Counted from the first letter of the stretch, positions 8,001 through 16,718 are shown. The stretch: 56,021 bases of DNA from Nitrososphaerota archaeon (GCA_028867785.1 JAGWFS010000015.1:1-56021); one strand, 5' to 3'. Notes: generated from the sequence alone by a model not told the origin. Program-made: numbers and translations.

Positions 8001-8985
8001 CGCGGTACCTGTAGGCAATGCGACTGCCACTGACATCGAGCCGGTCACAATCACCAGCAACGCATCAAAGACCTTCCCGCTTGGCAAGACCGCTGTTGTC
8101 TGGACTGCTGTTGACAAGTCTGGCAACAAGGCAAATGCCACTCAGATCATATCCGTAGTGGATACCACTGCTCCAAAGATTATAGCCCCGCATACCGTTA
8201 CAGTAAATGCCACAAGTCCAACAAGCAATACTGTAAACATTGGCAATGCGACCGCAACTGACAATACAAAGGTGATTTCCATTACTAGCAATGCTCCTGC
8301 AGTATTTCCATTTGGCAATACTACAGTAACCTGGACTGCAAAAGATGAGGCAGGAAACATTGCGACTGCTACACAGCTAATCGATGTAGTCGATCACACT
8401 GCTCCACAGTTGACAATCCCATCCGACATTGTCATCAACGCAACGTCATTTGCAACGCCAGTCTCGATAGGACAGGCCACTGCAACCGGCATAATTGACA
8501 CCTCGCCCAAGATAACAAACAACTCTACGGGCCTATTCCATATTGGCAAGACTGCAATAGAATGGACTGCTGTTGACAAGTTTGGAAACAAAAAGACGCT
8601 AGATCAGACTGTAAACGTTCTAGCCTGTGGCAAGCCAGAATCTCTCTATAACGTGATAATGGGAACCAACGGCAACGATACGCTGACGGGTTCGTCAGTG
8701 CAGAACTTGATACTTGGACTTGACGGGGACGATATCATTCACGCAGGTCCTGCAGGCGACTGTATAATCGCAGGTAACGGCAACAATGTGATATTTGGAG
8801 GCAGCGGAAACGACATGATAATTGCAGGCAACGGTGACAATATCATCAAAGGAAGCACGGGAAACGAATTGATCTATGTTGGCACTGGAAGCAACATAAT
8901 CCAGGGAGGCTCCGGCCATAGCACATGCTACTTGGGAAATCCTGGAGCAGACACTGTAGTTAACTGCCAGGCTCTAAAACAATAA
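5068..8985 (+). CDS. Giant secreted NHL / HYR / RTX-like repeat surface protein
   Basis: 1305 residues. Residues 1-26 are a signal peptide (start TTG 5068; cleavage likely after ESAWA). About 30-310 are six NHL beta-propeller repeats, each with GIAVDSxGNVYVxDTGNxRVEKF. A Thr/Pro/Gln linker (310-350) follows. Then come eleven HYR (Ig-like) domains of about 80 residues, each starting with a variant of TAPKLTPP and ending with W-T-A-x-D-x-S-G-N-x-A. The last 110 residues carry RTX-like nonapeptides (GTNGNDTLTG, GLDGDDIIHAG, GGSGNDMIIAG) that would form a calcium-binding beta-roll. Many N-x-T/S sites suggest glycosylation. It is likely an adhesin or matrix protein. The HYR DNA contains near-identical blocks, a sign of internal duplication. 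Confidence 0.85.
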   Translation: MRASLTLIVIMALVLSSMTVESAWANDPLPFVTQWGAYGLQTTAKFAFPQGIATDTAGNVYVTDLGNRRVQEFDNAGNFLSTWGMKGSGNGTFQAPEGIAVGGGSIYVVDNDLNIVEKFDMSGHFITQWGGRGSDKGQFLLPQGVAVDSKGNVYVVDTGNSRVEKFNGNGTFLSSIGSSGLDNGQFLSPHGVAVDSFDFVYVTDTGNNRVEKFSQDGTYLQSYGEGESLKSPIGIAVDKSGDIFVADDGNNRMVEFQSNGNVASWGSPGTGPDFFMEPRDVAIDSAGSVFVVDSDNNRIEKFGSTTAPPSTPSKTPITGNQTTQAAQNQNTVQSTNASLITDPSEKTAPQITSPPDMTVEATGNLTPVSVGQATATDAVKVVSITNNAPSKFPIGTTMVTWTAMNAGGNTAKAIQKITVVDTTPPTLTAPPNVTVQATSADHNTVDLGLPSSYDAVGVESVTNDAPAYFPLGQTIVTWKAVDPSGNVATAKQTVTVQDTKPPTIKSPADMTVNATGSLTQVNIGQATASDNTGISSLTNDAPQQGFPLGTTVVTWTAVDAGGNTANTTQKITVVNHTPPKLTPPAAVTFEATSLNNNTVPIGNATATDFESIAISNNAPHTFQLGKTTVIWTARDMSGNTANATQIINVVDTTAPKLTPPAAVTFEATSVSANTVPVGNATATDIEPVTITSNASKTFPLGKTAVVWTAKDTSGNTANATQLVTVVHTIPPKITAPQTVTFEATSMDNNTVPLGSPTVTDIEQVTMTNDAPKSFPIGMTTVTWTAKDTSGNTANATQTVIVKDTTAPKLTPPANITFEATSVSANTVPVGNATATDIEPVTITSNASKTFPLGKTAVVWTAVDKSGNKANATQIISVVDTTAPKIIAPQAVTSAATSLDNNTVSIGNATATDNVKVVSITNNAPKTFPLGKTTILWVATDESGNKANATQVVDVVNTSPPKLTPPAGVTFEATSLNNNAVPVGNATATDIEPVTITSNASKTFPLGKTAVVWTAVDKSGNKANATQIISVVDTTAPKIIAPHTVTVNATSPTSNTVNIGNATATDNTKVISITSNAPAVFPFGNTTVTWTAKDEAGNIATATQLIDVVDHTAPQLTIPSDIVINATSFATPVSIGQATATGIIDTSPKITNNSTGLFHIGKTAIEWTAVDKFGNKKTLDQTVNVLACGKPESLYNVIMGTNGNDTLTGSSVQNLILGLDGDDIIHAGPAGDCIIAGNGNNVIFGGSGNDMIIAGNGDNIIKGSTGNELIYVGTGSNIIQGGSGHSTCYLGNPGADTVVNCQALKQ
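7055..8192 (+). repeat. Near-identical internal DNA repeats in the HYR region
   Basis: Positions 7055-7190 and 7511-7646 (136 bp) are identical by eye, offset 456 bp. Positions 7546-7733 and 8005-8192 (188 bp) are identical except two bases, offset 459 bp. The offsets equal about two HYR domains (152-153 codons). Neighbouring HYR domains differ much more, so these blocks were copied or gene-converted recently. They can recombine and change the domain number, and they are a likely place for short-read assembly error. Confidence 0.85.
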
Positions 8986-9031
8986 AACTTTGATTGTTTT
9001 TCACTGTTGATTTTCATAGTGAAAGATTGAT

Positions 9032-9523
9032 TCATCTTCGCTTTATGGAAAAAACAGCTAGACCGAAGGCTCCATTTATCCAAAGTATATCAGCTAGGAT
9101 AAATTCTATATTCACATACGTCCATCGTGTGGCATCAAGCAGATTGAATAAAATAGTGGTTGCTTGTGCGTGAACGTTCCGCATTCCAGCATTAAATGCG
9201 GCACTATCAGGAGATGTTGTTGCAATCTTATCAGTGGTTGCAAGCATCACAGTCAGATCATTTTGCATCAATCCAAAGTTAGTGTCTTCGGTGATAGATA
9301 TCCATACTGGATTTCCAGACATGGGCAGCAGAGTTTTTATTTTTTCTATCTGAGTTTCAACCTTCTGGGGATCTGATGTTGCCTGGATCTCTAATAATGC
9401 TACACGTGCCCTGTTCAGAGGATAAATGTAATCATTCTGAAACTCAATAAACAACAAGATGCCCAAAACTATTGATGCTACACATCCTACTATGATGATT
9501 CGGTAAAACGGAGGTTTACCCAC
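9032..9523 (-). CDS. Single-pass membrane protein with extracytoplasmic helical domain
   Basis: Read from the GTG at 9523 (163 aa). An open frame continues upstream but overlaps hemL and has no ATG, so the GTG just before the membrane segment is preferred. A basic stretch (GKPPFYR) precedes one transmembrane helix (IIIVGCVASIVLGILLFIEF), followed by an extracytoplasmic helical region (NRARVALLEIQATSDPQKVE). A second hydrophobic stretch near the C-terminus (FILADILWINGAFGLAVF) may be another helix, ending in KRR. Its promoter region is shared with divergent hemL. Not recognised. Confidence 0.65.
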   Translation of the reverse strand: MGKPPFYRIIIVGCVASIVLGILLFIEFQNDYIYPLNRARVALLEIQATSDPQKVETQIEKIKTLLPMSGNPVWISITEDTNFGLMQNDLTVMLATTDKIATTSPDSAAFNAGMRNVHAQATTILFNLLDATRWTYVNIEFILADILWINGAFGLAVFSIKRR

Positions 9524-9624
9524 ATCTCGGTTCTGTAAATAGAGTATTTTAATTATCAAATGATTCTTCCAAAATAAACATCTTCCATATGGATTATAAT
9601 GACAATCTGCCTTTTTGGGAATGT

Positions 9625-10902
9625 ATGTCAAATTCCAAGGAATTGTTTTCCAGGGCAAAAAAGGTAATTCCCTCCGGAATCAACAGCCCTGTCAGATATT
9701 ACACTCCTTATCCGTTCTTTGTCACAAGGGCGCAGGGAAGCTCGCTCTGGGACGCTGACGGAAACAGGTATCTTGATTTTTGCAACGGATACGGTGCACT
9801 GCTTTTGGGTCACAGAAGAAAAGAGATTGTCTCAAGTGTAGCATCACAACTAAAGAAAGGTACGCTCTATTGCGCACCGACAGAGCTTGAAGTAGAACTG
9901 TCAGAGCTTGTATCAAAAAATTTTCCTTCCATGAAAAAAATCAGGCTGGTAAACACAGGAAGCGAGGCAACAATGACTGCCATAAGACTTGCACGAGGAC
10001 ACACAAAAAAGAAAAAGATAATCAAGTTTGAAGGATGCTATCATGGCGCACATGACTATGTATTGGTAAAGGCAGGTTCTGGCGCTGCACACAATGGAAT
10101 CTCAGTCTCCGATGGAGGACTGGATGAGGTCTCAAAGAACACGCTTGTTGTCCAGTATAACAACTCTGAAGAACTCGCCTCTGTCATGGAAAAAGAAAGG
10201 GATGTTGCTGCAGTGATAGTGGAGCCAGTTCTTGCAAACATGGGACTGGTGCTGCCGGAAAAAAATTTCTTGCGCAATCTCAGGAAGCTTACGCTGGAAA
10301 ACGACAGCCTTTTGATATTTGACGAGGTGGTGACAGGATTCAGAATGTCTCTAGGGGGAGCACAGGAGTGCTATTCCATAAAGCCTGACATTACCGCGCT
10401 TGGCAAGGCACTCGGAAATGGATTTGCCATCGCCGCAGTGGGAGGAAAGCGGGACGTCATGGACATGCTGTCTCCGGAGGGAAAGGTATACCAGGCAAGC
10501 ACGTATGCAGGCAACCCAGTATCTGTTTCTGCCGCGGTTGCATCTGTGAAGACTATGAACAAGAATAAAAACAAACTCTATCCATCACTTGAAAAGGCAT
10601 GCAGGTCACTTGCATCATCTCTGGGAGATCTTGCATCTGACATGGGCATACCGCATCAGATTAACCATGCAAGCTCCATGTTCCAGATGTTTTTCACAGA
10701 CAAGCGAGTGGTAGACTATACTACCGCAAAGGCAGCCGATGCTGCAAAATTCAAGAAACTGTTCAACGGGCTGCTAAAAAACGGAATCTTTGTAGCGCCC
10801 TCCCAATTTGAAACGGTTTTTCTCTCTTTTGCTCACACAGACGAGGACCTCAAAAAGGCAATCGACGCGTATGAAAAAGCGCTAAAGACGGTGAAAAGAT
10901 GA
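9625..10902 (+). CDS. hemL: Glutamate-1-semialdehyde 2,1-aminomutase
   Basis: PLP enzyme that converts glutamate-1-semialdehyde to 5-aminolevulinate, the second step of the C5 route. It is read from ATG 9625 (SNSKELFSRAKKVIPSGINS), the usual family start; an in-frame ATG at 9589 would add 12 residues and, with a TATA-like element at 9546-9556, could be a leaderless start. Diagnostic segments are NTGSEATMTAIRLARG, GCYHGAHD, the cofactor Asp in FDEVVTGFR and the PLP lysine in LGKALGNGF (Lys261). The length, 425 aa, is normal. Its stop overlaps the start of hemC (ATGA), so it opens the hemL-hemC-cobA-hemD operon. Confidence 0.95.
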   Translation: MSNSKELFSRAKKVIPSGINSPVRYYTPYPFFVTRAQGSSLWDADGNRYLDFCNGYGALLLGHRRKEIVSSVASQLKKGTLYCAPTELEVELSELVSKNFPSMKKIRLVNTGSEATMTAIRLARGHTKKKKIIKFEGCYHGAHDYVLVKAGSGAAHNGISVSDGGLDEVSKNTLVVQYNNSEELASVMEKERDVAAVIVEPVLANMGLVLPEKNFLRNLRKLTLENDSLLIFDEVVTGFRMSLGGAQECYSIKPDITALGKALGNGFAIAAVGGKRDVMDMLSPEGKVYQASTYAGNPVSVSAAVASVKTMNKNKNKLYPSLEKACRSLASSLGDLASDMGIPHQINHASSMFQMFFTDKRVVDYTTAKAADAAKFKKLFNGLLKNGIFVAPSQFETVFLSFAHTDEDLKKAIDAYEKALKTVKR

Positions 10903-11834
10903 AGTATCTTGTGGGTGCCAGGGGAAGCCAGCTCTCCTTGGCGCAAACCAACTGGGTGATTGAAGAGATCAAAAAGAAAAACCCGCAGGCAGAATTTGAG
11001 ATAGTTCCGATAACTACAAAAGGCGATACTGATGCAAGGCCACTTTTTACGATAAACCAGAAAGGAATCTTTGAAAAAGAGATTGACAGGGCGGTGGCGG
11101 AAAAAAAGATAGACTTTGCGGTGCACAGCCTCAAGGACGTTCCTGCCGAGCTTCCAGACGAGCTTGTACTTGCCTGCATCCCAAAAAGGGAGCCTGCCAA
11201 CGACATTTTCATATCAAAGGATGGGACCACGCTGGGTTCAATAAAAAAAGGTGCAGTAATAGGGACAAGTAGTCTCAGGCGCGCAGTGCAGGTGTCCAGA
11301 CAGAGGCCCGATCTGGTTGTCAAGCCCATCCGGGGAAACATTGAAACAAGAATTAAAAAAATTGCAGAGGGAAAATTTGACGGCATAGTTCTTGCCCAGG
11401 CCGGAATACAGAGACTAGGGCTTGACATAAAGTTTGAAAAACTCTCCGTTGACGCATTTACGCCATCTCCTGGACAGGGCGCACTTGCAATAGTTGCAAG
11501 AAAAGACAATCACCCGGTACTGGAACTGTTGAAAAAAATCGAGGACGAAATGTCAAGAAACGCAATAGAGGCAGAAAGGTCACTGTCCATGTTTGTAGAC
11601 TCGGGATGCAGGTTTCCTGTCGGAGCCCTTGCAGTACAGGATGGCAAAAGACTGACGCTTAGCGTCACGGTTTATTCGGTTGATGGAAGCAGGTTTCTCG
11701 CAGTGACCAAAGACTCTGAATCAGGCAGGGCAAAGGAGCTTGGGCAACAGGTTGCATCAGAGCTTTCAGCAAAAGGAATAGAAGAGCTTGCAAAGGACTG
11801 GAGAGAAAAGGTAGAAGAATGGAACAAAAAATGA
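10899..11834 (+). CDS. hemC: Porphobilinogen deaminase (hydroxymethylbilane synthase)
   Basis: Joins four porphobilinogens into hydroxymethylbilane. The 311-residue protein begins with the family motif VGARGSQLSLAQT. The catalytic Asp lies in HSLKDVP (Asp80), the substrate-binding arginines in TSSLRRAVQ and PIRGNIETR, and the dipyrromethane-cofactor cysteine in DSGCRFPVGA (Cys237). It is joined to hemL and cobA by 4-bp ATGA overlaps, which implies translational coupling. Confidence 0.96.
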   Translation: MKYLVGARGSQLSLAQTNWVIEEIKKKNPQAEFEIVPITTKGDTDARPLFTINQKGIFEKEIDRAVAEKKIDFAVHSLKDVPAELPDELVLACIPKREPANDIFISKDGTTLGSIKKGAVIGTSSLRRAVQVSRQRPDLVVKPIRGNIETRIKKIAEGKFDGIVLAQAGIQRLGLDIKFEKLSVDAFTPSPGQGALAIVARKDNHPVLELLKKIEDEMSRNAIEAERSLSMFVDSGCRFPVGALAVQDGKRLTLSVTVYSVDGSRFLAVTKDSESGRAKELGQQVASELSAKGIEELAKDWREKVEEWNKK

Positions 11835-12574
11835 AAGGCAAGGTATTCATAGTAGGTGCAGGCCCGGGAGATCCAAAATTGATTACGCTCAAGGCAGTGG
11901 AGGCAATCAAGTCAGCAGATATAGTGCTCTATGACAGATTGGTAAGCAAGAAAATAATATCCATGATTCCAAAGAGGGCTGAAAAAGTCTATGTAGGAAG
12001 GGCGGTAGGGGACGACTACAAGCACCAAGATACGACAAACGAGCTGATGGTAAAATATGCCAGAACAAAAAGAAATGTTGTCAGGCTAAAGGGGGGAGAC
12101 CCGTTCATCTTTGGCAGAGGGGGAGAAGAAGCAGAGTTTCTCATGGAACGTGGCGTCAAGTACGAGATAATACCCGGCATAACCTCTGGAATAGGTTCTG
12201 CCGAATATTCAGGAATACCGCTAACACACAGGGACTATGCATCCTCCGTTGTTTTTGTCACAGGGCACGAGGACGCAAAAAAAACGCAGGGAGTTGTAAA
12301 CTGGAAAAGACTTGCCAAGTCCGTTGATACGATTGTAATCATGATGGGGCTGTCAAGGCTGGATATAATCTCAAAAAATCTTGTCAGCGGAGGGCTTGAC
12401 AGAGACACTCCAGTTGCAGTAATTCAGAACGGGACAACAAAAGATCACACGATGATAAAGGGAACGCTTGGAAACATTACAAGGAAGGTAAGGGAGGCAA
12501 AGGTGAGGCCCCCATCTATAATTATAATAGGCAAAGTCGTCTCTCTCTCAGATAAGATAGGGTGGAGAAAGTGA
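11831..12574 (+). CDS. cobA: Uroporphyrinogen-III C-methyltransferase (SUMT)
   Basis: Transfers two methyl groups from S-adenosylmethionine to uroporphyrinogen III, giving precorrin-2, the branch to siroheme, haem and cobalamin. Motifs are the N-terminal VGAGPGDPKLITLKA, the VRLKGGDPFIFGRGGEE loop, IIPGITSG and GIPLTHRDYASS. ATG 11831 overlaps the hemC stop by ATGA; an in-frame ATG at 11819 is less likely. At 247 aa this is a stand-alone SUMT, not fused to a CysG dehydrogenase or to HemD; the dehydrogenase is at 28812. Cobalamin is also a major thaumarchaeal product, so the enzyme may serve both branches. Confidence 0.95.
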   Translation: MKGKVFIVGAGPGDPKLITLKAVEAIKSADIVLYDRLVSKKIISMIPKRAEKVYVGRAVGDDYKHQDTTNELMVKYARTKRNVVRLKGGDPFIFGRGGEEAEFLMERGVKYEIIPGITSGIGSAEYSGIPLTHRDYASSVVFVTGHEDAKKTQGVVNWKRLAKSVDTIVIMMGLSRLDIISKNLVSGGLDRDTPVAVIQNGTTKDHTMIKGTLGNITRKVREAKVRPPSIIIIGKVVSLSDKIGWRK

Positions 12575-13365
12575 TACAGGGCAAAGTCATAGCAATAACA
12601 AGATCAAAGGACGATTCTGAAGAGTTTGTCAGGTTGATTACAAGTGAAAAGGCACACGCCATGTCGCTTCCAACAATAGAGCTTGTCAGCAAGGGGGATA
12701 CGATGGTGGATGAGTTTCTGGATGCCATGAGAGAAGATGATCCGGACTTTTCCGTGTTTATGAGCTCAAAGGCAGTAAAACTCTTGTTTGACACCGCAAA
12801 AAAGATCTCAAAATACGAAAAACTTCAGCTGGCAGTTGCAAACACTATGGTGATTGCAGTGGGCCCGAAAACAAAAGCTGCACTCGAATCGGAGGGAATC
12901 CGGGTCGCCCATGTTCCGGAACGATTCTCGTCAGTGGGCGTGGGGGAAGTATTTACGCGACTAAACGCAGAAGACAAAAAAGTCATAGTGCCAAGAAGCG
13001 GCGCGTCAACCCCGTTTCTTGCACAGCTTCTTGAAAAGATAGGGCTAAAGGTAAAGGAGGTATACCTGTACGACGTAAAATCGCACAGCGATCTTGCCCA
13101 GTGGATTGATTTCAAAAAACTGTTTTCTGAAAACAAGGTGGACGGTGTTGTCTTTACAAGCGCCTCATCTGTCAGGGCCTTTTTTGAGATAATGCTTGTA
13201 GATACAGACAAAAAAACACTGAAGGCAAACCTGGAAAAAACTACCGTTGTTGCAATAGGTCCGTTTACCGCAGACGAGCTGAAAAAATTTGAAATAAATC
13301 CGGTAACTGCAGACGTGCACACTGTTCTAGGTGCTGTAGAGACAATCAAGAACTGTCTTTGCTGA
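12571..13365 (+). CDS. hemD: Uroporphyrinogen-III synthase
   Basis: Closes hydroxymethylbilane with inversion of ring D to uroporphyrinogen III. The family is weakly conserved; support comes from two domains linked by short strands, the opening KVIAITRSKDDSEEF, FMSSKAVKLLF, VVAIGPFTADEL near the end and FTSASSVRAFFE, plus the position between SUMT and the operon end. GTG 12571 overlaps the cobA stop as GTGA; a GTG at 12562 is also in frame. 264 aa is the normal length. Confidence 0.9.
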   Translation: MIQGKVIAITRSKDDSEEFVRLITSEKAHAMSLPTIELVSKGDTMVDEFLDAMREDDPDFSVFMSSKAVKLLFDTAKKISKYEKLQLAVANTMVIAVGPKTKAALESEGIRVAHVPERFSSVGVGEVFTRLNAEDKKVIVPRSGASTPFLAQLLEKIGLKVKEVYLYDVKSHSDLAQWIDFKKLFSENKVDGVVFTSASSVRAFFEIMLVDTDKKTLKANLEKTTVVAIGPFTADELKKFEINPVTADVHTVLGAVETIKNCLC

Positions 13366-13432
13366 TCCAAACGTTCATCCCTCAGAAAAATTCCTGATTT
13401 TCAAATCTCATTACAAAACTTTGGAATGAGAG

Positions 13433-13511
13433 CTTAGCTTGACCTAAGAAAGCTTTTTTGAGGTGCTGGCAAGACAAGATCAGGCCATTGCATGCAATTT
13501 AGCTTGGCCTA
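13433..13511. promoter_or_regulatory. Two direct copies of a TTAGCTTGrCCTA motif upstream of sufB
   Basis: TTAGCTTGACCTAA at 13434-13447 and TTAGCTTGGCCTA at 13499-13511 match in 12 of 13 bases and lie 65 bp apart in the 209-bp gap before sufB. The first is flanked as CTTAG-cttgac-CTAAG, a small dyad. Such paired sites could bind a regulator upstream of the suf promoter. No other copies were noticed, but I could not scan exhaustively. Confidence 0.35.
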
Positions 13512-13544
13512 CTCCGCTGTACATGTATGAAGAGGTGTGTAACT

Positions 13545-13569
13545 TTTTTATAACATAACGGGGTTATGT
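13545..13569 (+). promoter_or_regulatory. sufB TATA box and start-site palindrome
   Basis: TATA-like TTTATAA lies at about 13545-13551, 24-30 nt before the sufB ATG at 13575, so the message should be leaderless or nearly so. Between them is a perfect dyad ACATAAC-GGG-GTTATGT (13553-13569, 7-bp arms), placed where a repressor would block initiation. An iron or Fe-S responsive regulator would make sense for a suf operon but none is identified. Confidence 0.5.
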
Positions 13570-13574
13570 AGATC

Positions 13575-14975
13575 ATGACAACTGAGAACCTCAATATGGA
13601 TTATACCAAATATGATTTCAAAGACTCGACCGAGATGTATGTATATACAAGCAAGAAGGGCCTGTCACGGGAAGTAGTTGAAGAAATCAGCAGGCTAAAA
13701 GGTGAACCGCAATGGATGCTTGACTTTAGGCTCCGTTCGTATGACATCTTCATGAAAAAACCAATGCCAAACTGGGGCGCGGATCTGAAAATAATTGACT
13801 TTAACAATATCTACTATTATGCCAAGGCCTCAGAAAAAACAGAAAAGGACTGGGACAGTGTTCCAGCCGAAGTCAAGGCGACATTTGACAAGCTTGGAAT
13901 CCCAGAGGCAGAAAAGAAATTTCTGGCAGGCGTCGGAGCCCAGTACGAGTCAGAGGTTGTCTATCACAGCCTGAGGGAAGATCTCGCAAAAAAGGGAGTG
14001 CTGTTCCTTGACACTGACACTGCACTAAAAGAGCAGCCAGAAATTTTCAAAAAGTTTTTCGGCAAAATAATTCCTCCGGAGGACAACAAGTTTGCAGCAC
14101 TAAACAGTGCTGTATGGAGCGGTGGCTCGTTTATCTATGTGCCAAAAGGAGTGAAGGTGGACCTTCCACTGCAGGCATATTTTAGAATCAACAAGGAAAA
14201 CATTGGACAGTTTGAAAGGACACTGATAATTGCCGACGAGGGAGCAGAGGTGCACTACATAGAGGGATGCACCGCACCTGTATACTCGTCCGAATCACTG
14301 CACTCTGCAGTGGTTGAATTGATTGCAATGAAAGGTGCCAAACTAAGATACACAACAATCCAAAACTGGAGCAATGATGTTTACAATCTTGTAACAAAGA
14401 GGGCATACGCATACGAAGGTGCAAGAGTAGAATGGATTGACGGCAACATTGGAAGCCGTGTAACCATGAAATATCCAGGAGTCTACCTGATGGGACAGAG
14501 AGCACACGGGGAGACACTGTCTATTGCGTTTGCAGGAAAGAACCAGCATCAGGACACCGGTGCAAAAATGGTCCACCTTGCCTCGAACACCACATCCAGA
14601 ATCACATCAAAATCAGTCAGCAAGAGCAACGGCAGGACAACATACCGAGGACTGTTGCACGTTGCCAAAGGCGCAACAGATGTCAAGGCATCAGTAAGAT
14701 GCGATGCACTGTTACTTGACGACACATCAAAGACCGATACTTATCCATACATGGAGATTAACCAAGAGGACGCAACAATCACCCACGAGGCAACAGTAGG
14801 GAAGATAGGAGACGAGCAGATATTCTATCTGATGACAAGGGGATTCACAGAAGAGGAAGCGCTTACCCTCATCGTAAACGGATTCATAGAGCCATTTACC
14901 AAGGAGCTCCCGATGGAATATGCAGTAGAGCTCAACAGGCTAATCAAGCTTGAAATGGATGGCTCTGTCGGCTAG
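13575..14975 (+). CDS. sufB: Fe-S cluster assembly scaffold SufB
   Basis: Core scaffold of the SUF machinery, on which 4Fe-4S clusters are built with SufC and SufD. The 466-residue protein has the SufB-type N-terminus ([20 protein letters not shown]), [38 protein letters not shown] and the C-terminal [19 protein letters not shown]. The conserved Cys of the EGCTAP motif and the [10 protein letters not shown] segment are present. Start ATG follows a clear promoter. It heads sufB-sufD-Rieske-sufS-sufU; the ATPase gene sufC is not adjacent. Confidence 0.95.
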   Translation: MTTENLNMDYTKYDFKDSTEMYVYTSKKGLSREVVEEISRLKGEPQWMLDFRLRSYDIFMKKPMPNWGADLKIIDFNNIYYYAKASEKTEKDWDSVPAEVKATFDKLGIPEAEKKFLAGVGAQYESEVVYHSLREDLAKKGVLFLDTDTALKEQPEIFKKFFGKIIPPEDNKFAALNSAVWSGGSFIYVPKGVKVDLPLQAYFRINKENIGQFERTLIIADEGAEVHYIEGCTAPVYSSESLHSAVVELIAMKGAKLRYTTIQNWSNDVYNLVTKRAYAYEGARVEWIDGNIGSRVTMKYPGVYLMGQRAHGETLSIAFAGKNQHQDTGAKMVHLASNTTSRITSKSVSKSNGRTTYRGLLHVAKGATDVKASVRCDALLLDDTSKTDTYPYMEINQEDATITHEATVGKIGDEQIFYLMTRGFTEEEALTLIVNGFIEPFTKELPMEYAVELNRLIKLEMDGSVG

Positions 14976-15000
14976 CCGACAAGTCACAACCTGAAAAGAC

Positions 15001-16401
15001 ATGTCTTCTTTTGTCCTGTCAAAGCTTGGCACACAACACTTGGATGAAATCTCAGAGGCAAACAACGATCCATCCTGGCTAAAAGAGTACAGGAAAAAAT
15101 CCTTTTCAATATACGAGCAGCTTCCCGCCGAGGTCTCTCCGCTTTACAACAAGTATACAGACGCCAACAGGATGGACTCGTCGCAGGTTGCATTCTCGCT
15201 AAGCTCTGACACCACGCTGCCTGACTTTGTAAACGACAGGCTGTCTGAGATATCTGATAGCCCGAGCATAATCCAGATAGGTACAAACATATCAAAGATC
15301 AGCCTTTCTGCAGAACTCAAGTCAAAAGGCGTTGTCGTGTGCTCCATCCATGATGCAATAAGGGAGCACGAAGACAAGATAAGAAGGGTGTTTGAAAAAA
15401 TTGATGCAAACAAAGACAAGTATGTCGCACTGAACAACGCGTTTTTCAACTCGGGAATCTTCATCTACGTACCAAGAAACATTTCTGTGGAAAAACCAAT
15501 CCACATAATCAGCTCGCTTGCACTTGACAAGACATCGACTATATCACGAAACATAGTGATCGGCGAAGAGGGCAGCAAGGCATCGGTTGTACAGGAGATC
15601 TATGCACCCAAGTCTGAAAACCAACAGGCGTATCTGGAGGTGCTTGATACTACCGTGAACCCCAACAGCAGCATTGAGCTTGTGACACTGCAGGCAATGA
15701 GCGAGAACGCGGTAAACTTTTCGTCAAGGGCTGCAAACATTGCACAGGATGCAAGGATGAGCTGGTACCTTGGGCTGTTCGGCTCGCATCTCTCAAGATA
15801 CAAGGTTGACAATTATCTAAACGGCACGGGCGCAACGGCACACGACACGGAGGTTGTGTTTGGAAACAAGAACCAGTCCTTTGACCTGGCCTCGAACCTT
15901 ATACACAATGCACCGTCCACGATTGGCCGGGTGCTTGAAAAGTCAGTTCTCAAGGACACGTCAAAATCGCTCTTCAAGGGAATGATTAGAATTGAGACTG
16001 GCGCAACCCATTCCGAGTCTTATCTTGCGGGACATTCCATACTGCTTGACAAGGGGGCAAAATCCGATTCCATTCCGGGCCTTGAGATTCTGACAAACGA
16101 CGTCAAGGCGACGCACTCTGCATCTGTTGCACAGATGGACGAGGAGCAGCTGTTCTATCTTGCCAGCCGATGCCTCAGCAAGTCGGAGGCGCAAAAGATC
16201 ATCGTGGAAGGATTTCTCGAGCCGCTGTCAAGAAAAATGTCATACCAGATTCGGGCCTGGATAAGCTACCTCATTGAATCCAAGTGGCTTGGCAGGGATC
16301 TTACAATAAAGACAGACGAGCAGCTAAAATCAATTCTTGAAGTGGAAGAGACTAGGTATAGAGAGACTGACATCTTTGGAAGTCACTACAAGTACAGGTG
16401 A
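15001..16401 (+). CDS. sufD: Fe-S cluster assembly protein SufD
   Basis: A SufB paralog (466 aa) that forms the SufBC2D complex and is needed for iron entry. The beta-helix region shows ALNNAFFNSGIFIYVPRNISVEKPIH, the DKGAKSDSIPGLEIL stretch corresponds to [10 protein letters not shown] in SufB, and the end carries SRCLSKSEAQKIIVEGF. It begins 25 bp after the sufB stop and its own stop overlaps the Rieske gene (GTGA). The lower similarity to the SufB core and the lack of the EGCTAP motif support SufD over a second SufB. Confidence 0.92.
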   Translation: MSSFVLSKLGTQHLDEISEANNDPSWLKEYRKKSFSIYEQLPAEVSPLYNKYTDANRMDSSQVAFSLSSDTTLPDFVNDRLSEISDSPSIIQIGTNISKISLSAELKSKGVVVCSIHDAIREHEDKIRRVFEKIDANKDKYVALNNAFFNSGIFIYVPRNISVEKPIHIISSLALDKTSTISRNIVIGEEGSKASVVQEIYAPKSENQQAYLEVLDTTVNPNSSIELVTLQAMSENAVNFSSRAANIAQDARMSWYLGLFGSHLSRYKVDNYLNGTGATAHDTEVVFGNKNQSFDLASNLIHNAPSTIGRVLEKSVLKDTSKSLFKGMIRIETGATHSESYLAGHSILLDKGAKSDSIPGLEILTNDVKATHSASVAQMDEEQLFYLASRCLSKSEAQKIIVEGFLEPLSRKMSYQIRAWISYLIESKWLGRDLTIKTDEQLKSILEVEETRYRETDIFGSHYKYR

Positions 16402-16718
16402 GTCTGTTGTCAGAATGGGTAAAGGTTTGTGACACAAGTGATCTGAAAAAAGGGGAAATGCTTGATTTCGATTACAACGAAAAGAAAATTTTGCTTGCAA
16501 ACGTCAACGGAAAGATTTACGCAACTGACCGCACGTGCACCCATGCCGACGCAGATCTTGCAACTGGAATTCTAAGCGAGGAGGGGGTGACATGCCCTCT
16601 GCACCTGTCCATGTTCAATCTTGAGACGGGTGTACCTCAAAACCTTCCGGCCGAGGTTCCGCTGAAAACCTACAATGTTAAAATAGAACAGAACGAGATC
16701 TATGTCGAGGTAGAATAA
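16398..16718 (+). CDS. Rieske-type [2Fe-2S] ferredoxin
   Basis: 106 residues with both halves of the Rieske cluster motif: C47-T-H49 in DRTCTHADADL and C66-P-L-H69 in VTCPLHLSMFNLETG. This is the soluble dioxygenase-ferredoxin type: there is no membrane anchor and no disulfide cysteines. GTG 16398 overlaps the sufD stop (GTGA). Placement between sufD and sufS suggests it is an electron donor for cluster assembly or repair rather than for a dioxygenase; that role is inferred from the operon only. Confidence 0.92.
   Translation: MSLLSEWVKVCDTSDLKKGEMLDFDYNEKKILLANVNGKIYATDRTCTHADADLATGILSEEGVTCPLHLSMFNLETGVPQNLPAEVPLKTYNVKIEQNEIYVEVE

Noticed and set aside
5721-8591. Long antisense open frames in the HYR region
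   Set aside because: They are periodic mirror frames of the HYR repeats with low-complexity Val/Ala/Thr translation and no start signals.
9524-9658. N-terminal extension of the minus-strand membrane protein
   Set aside because: It would overlap hemL and its promoter; the frame before the GTG at 9523 has no membrane or domain features.
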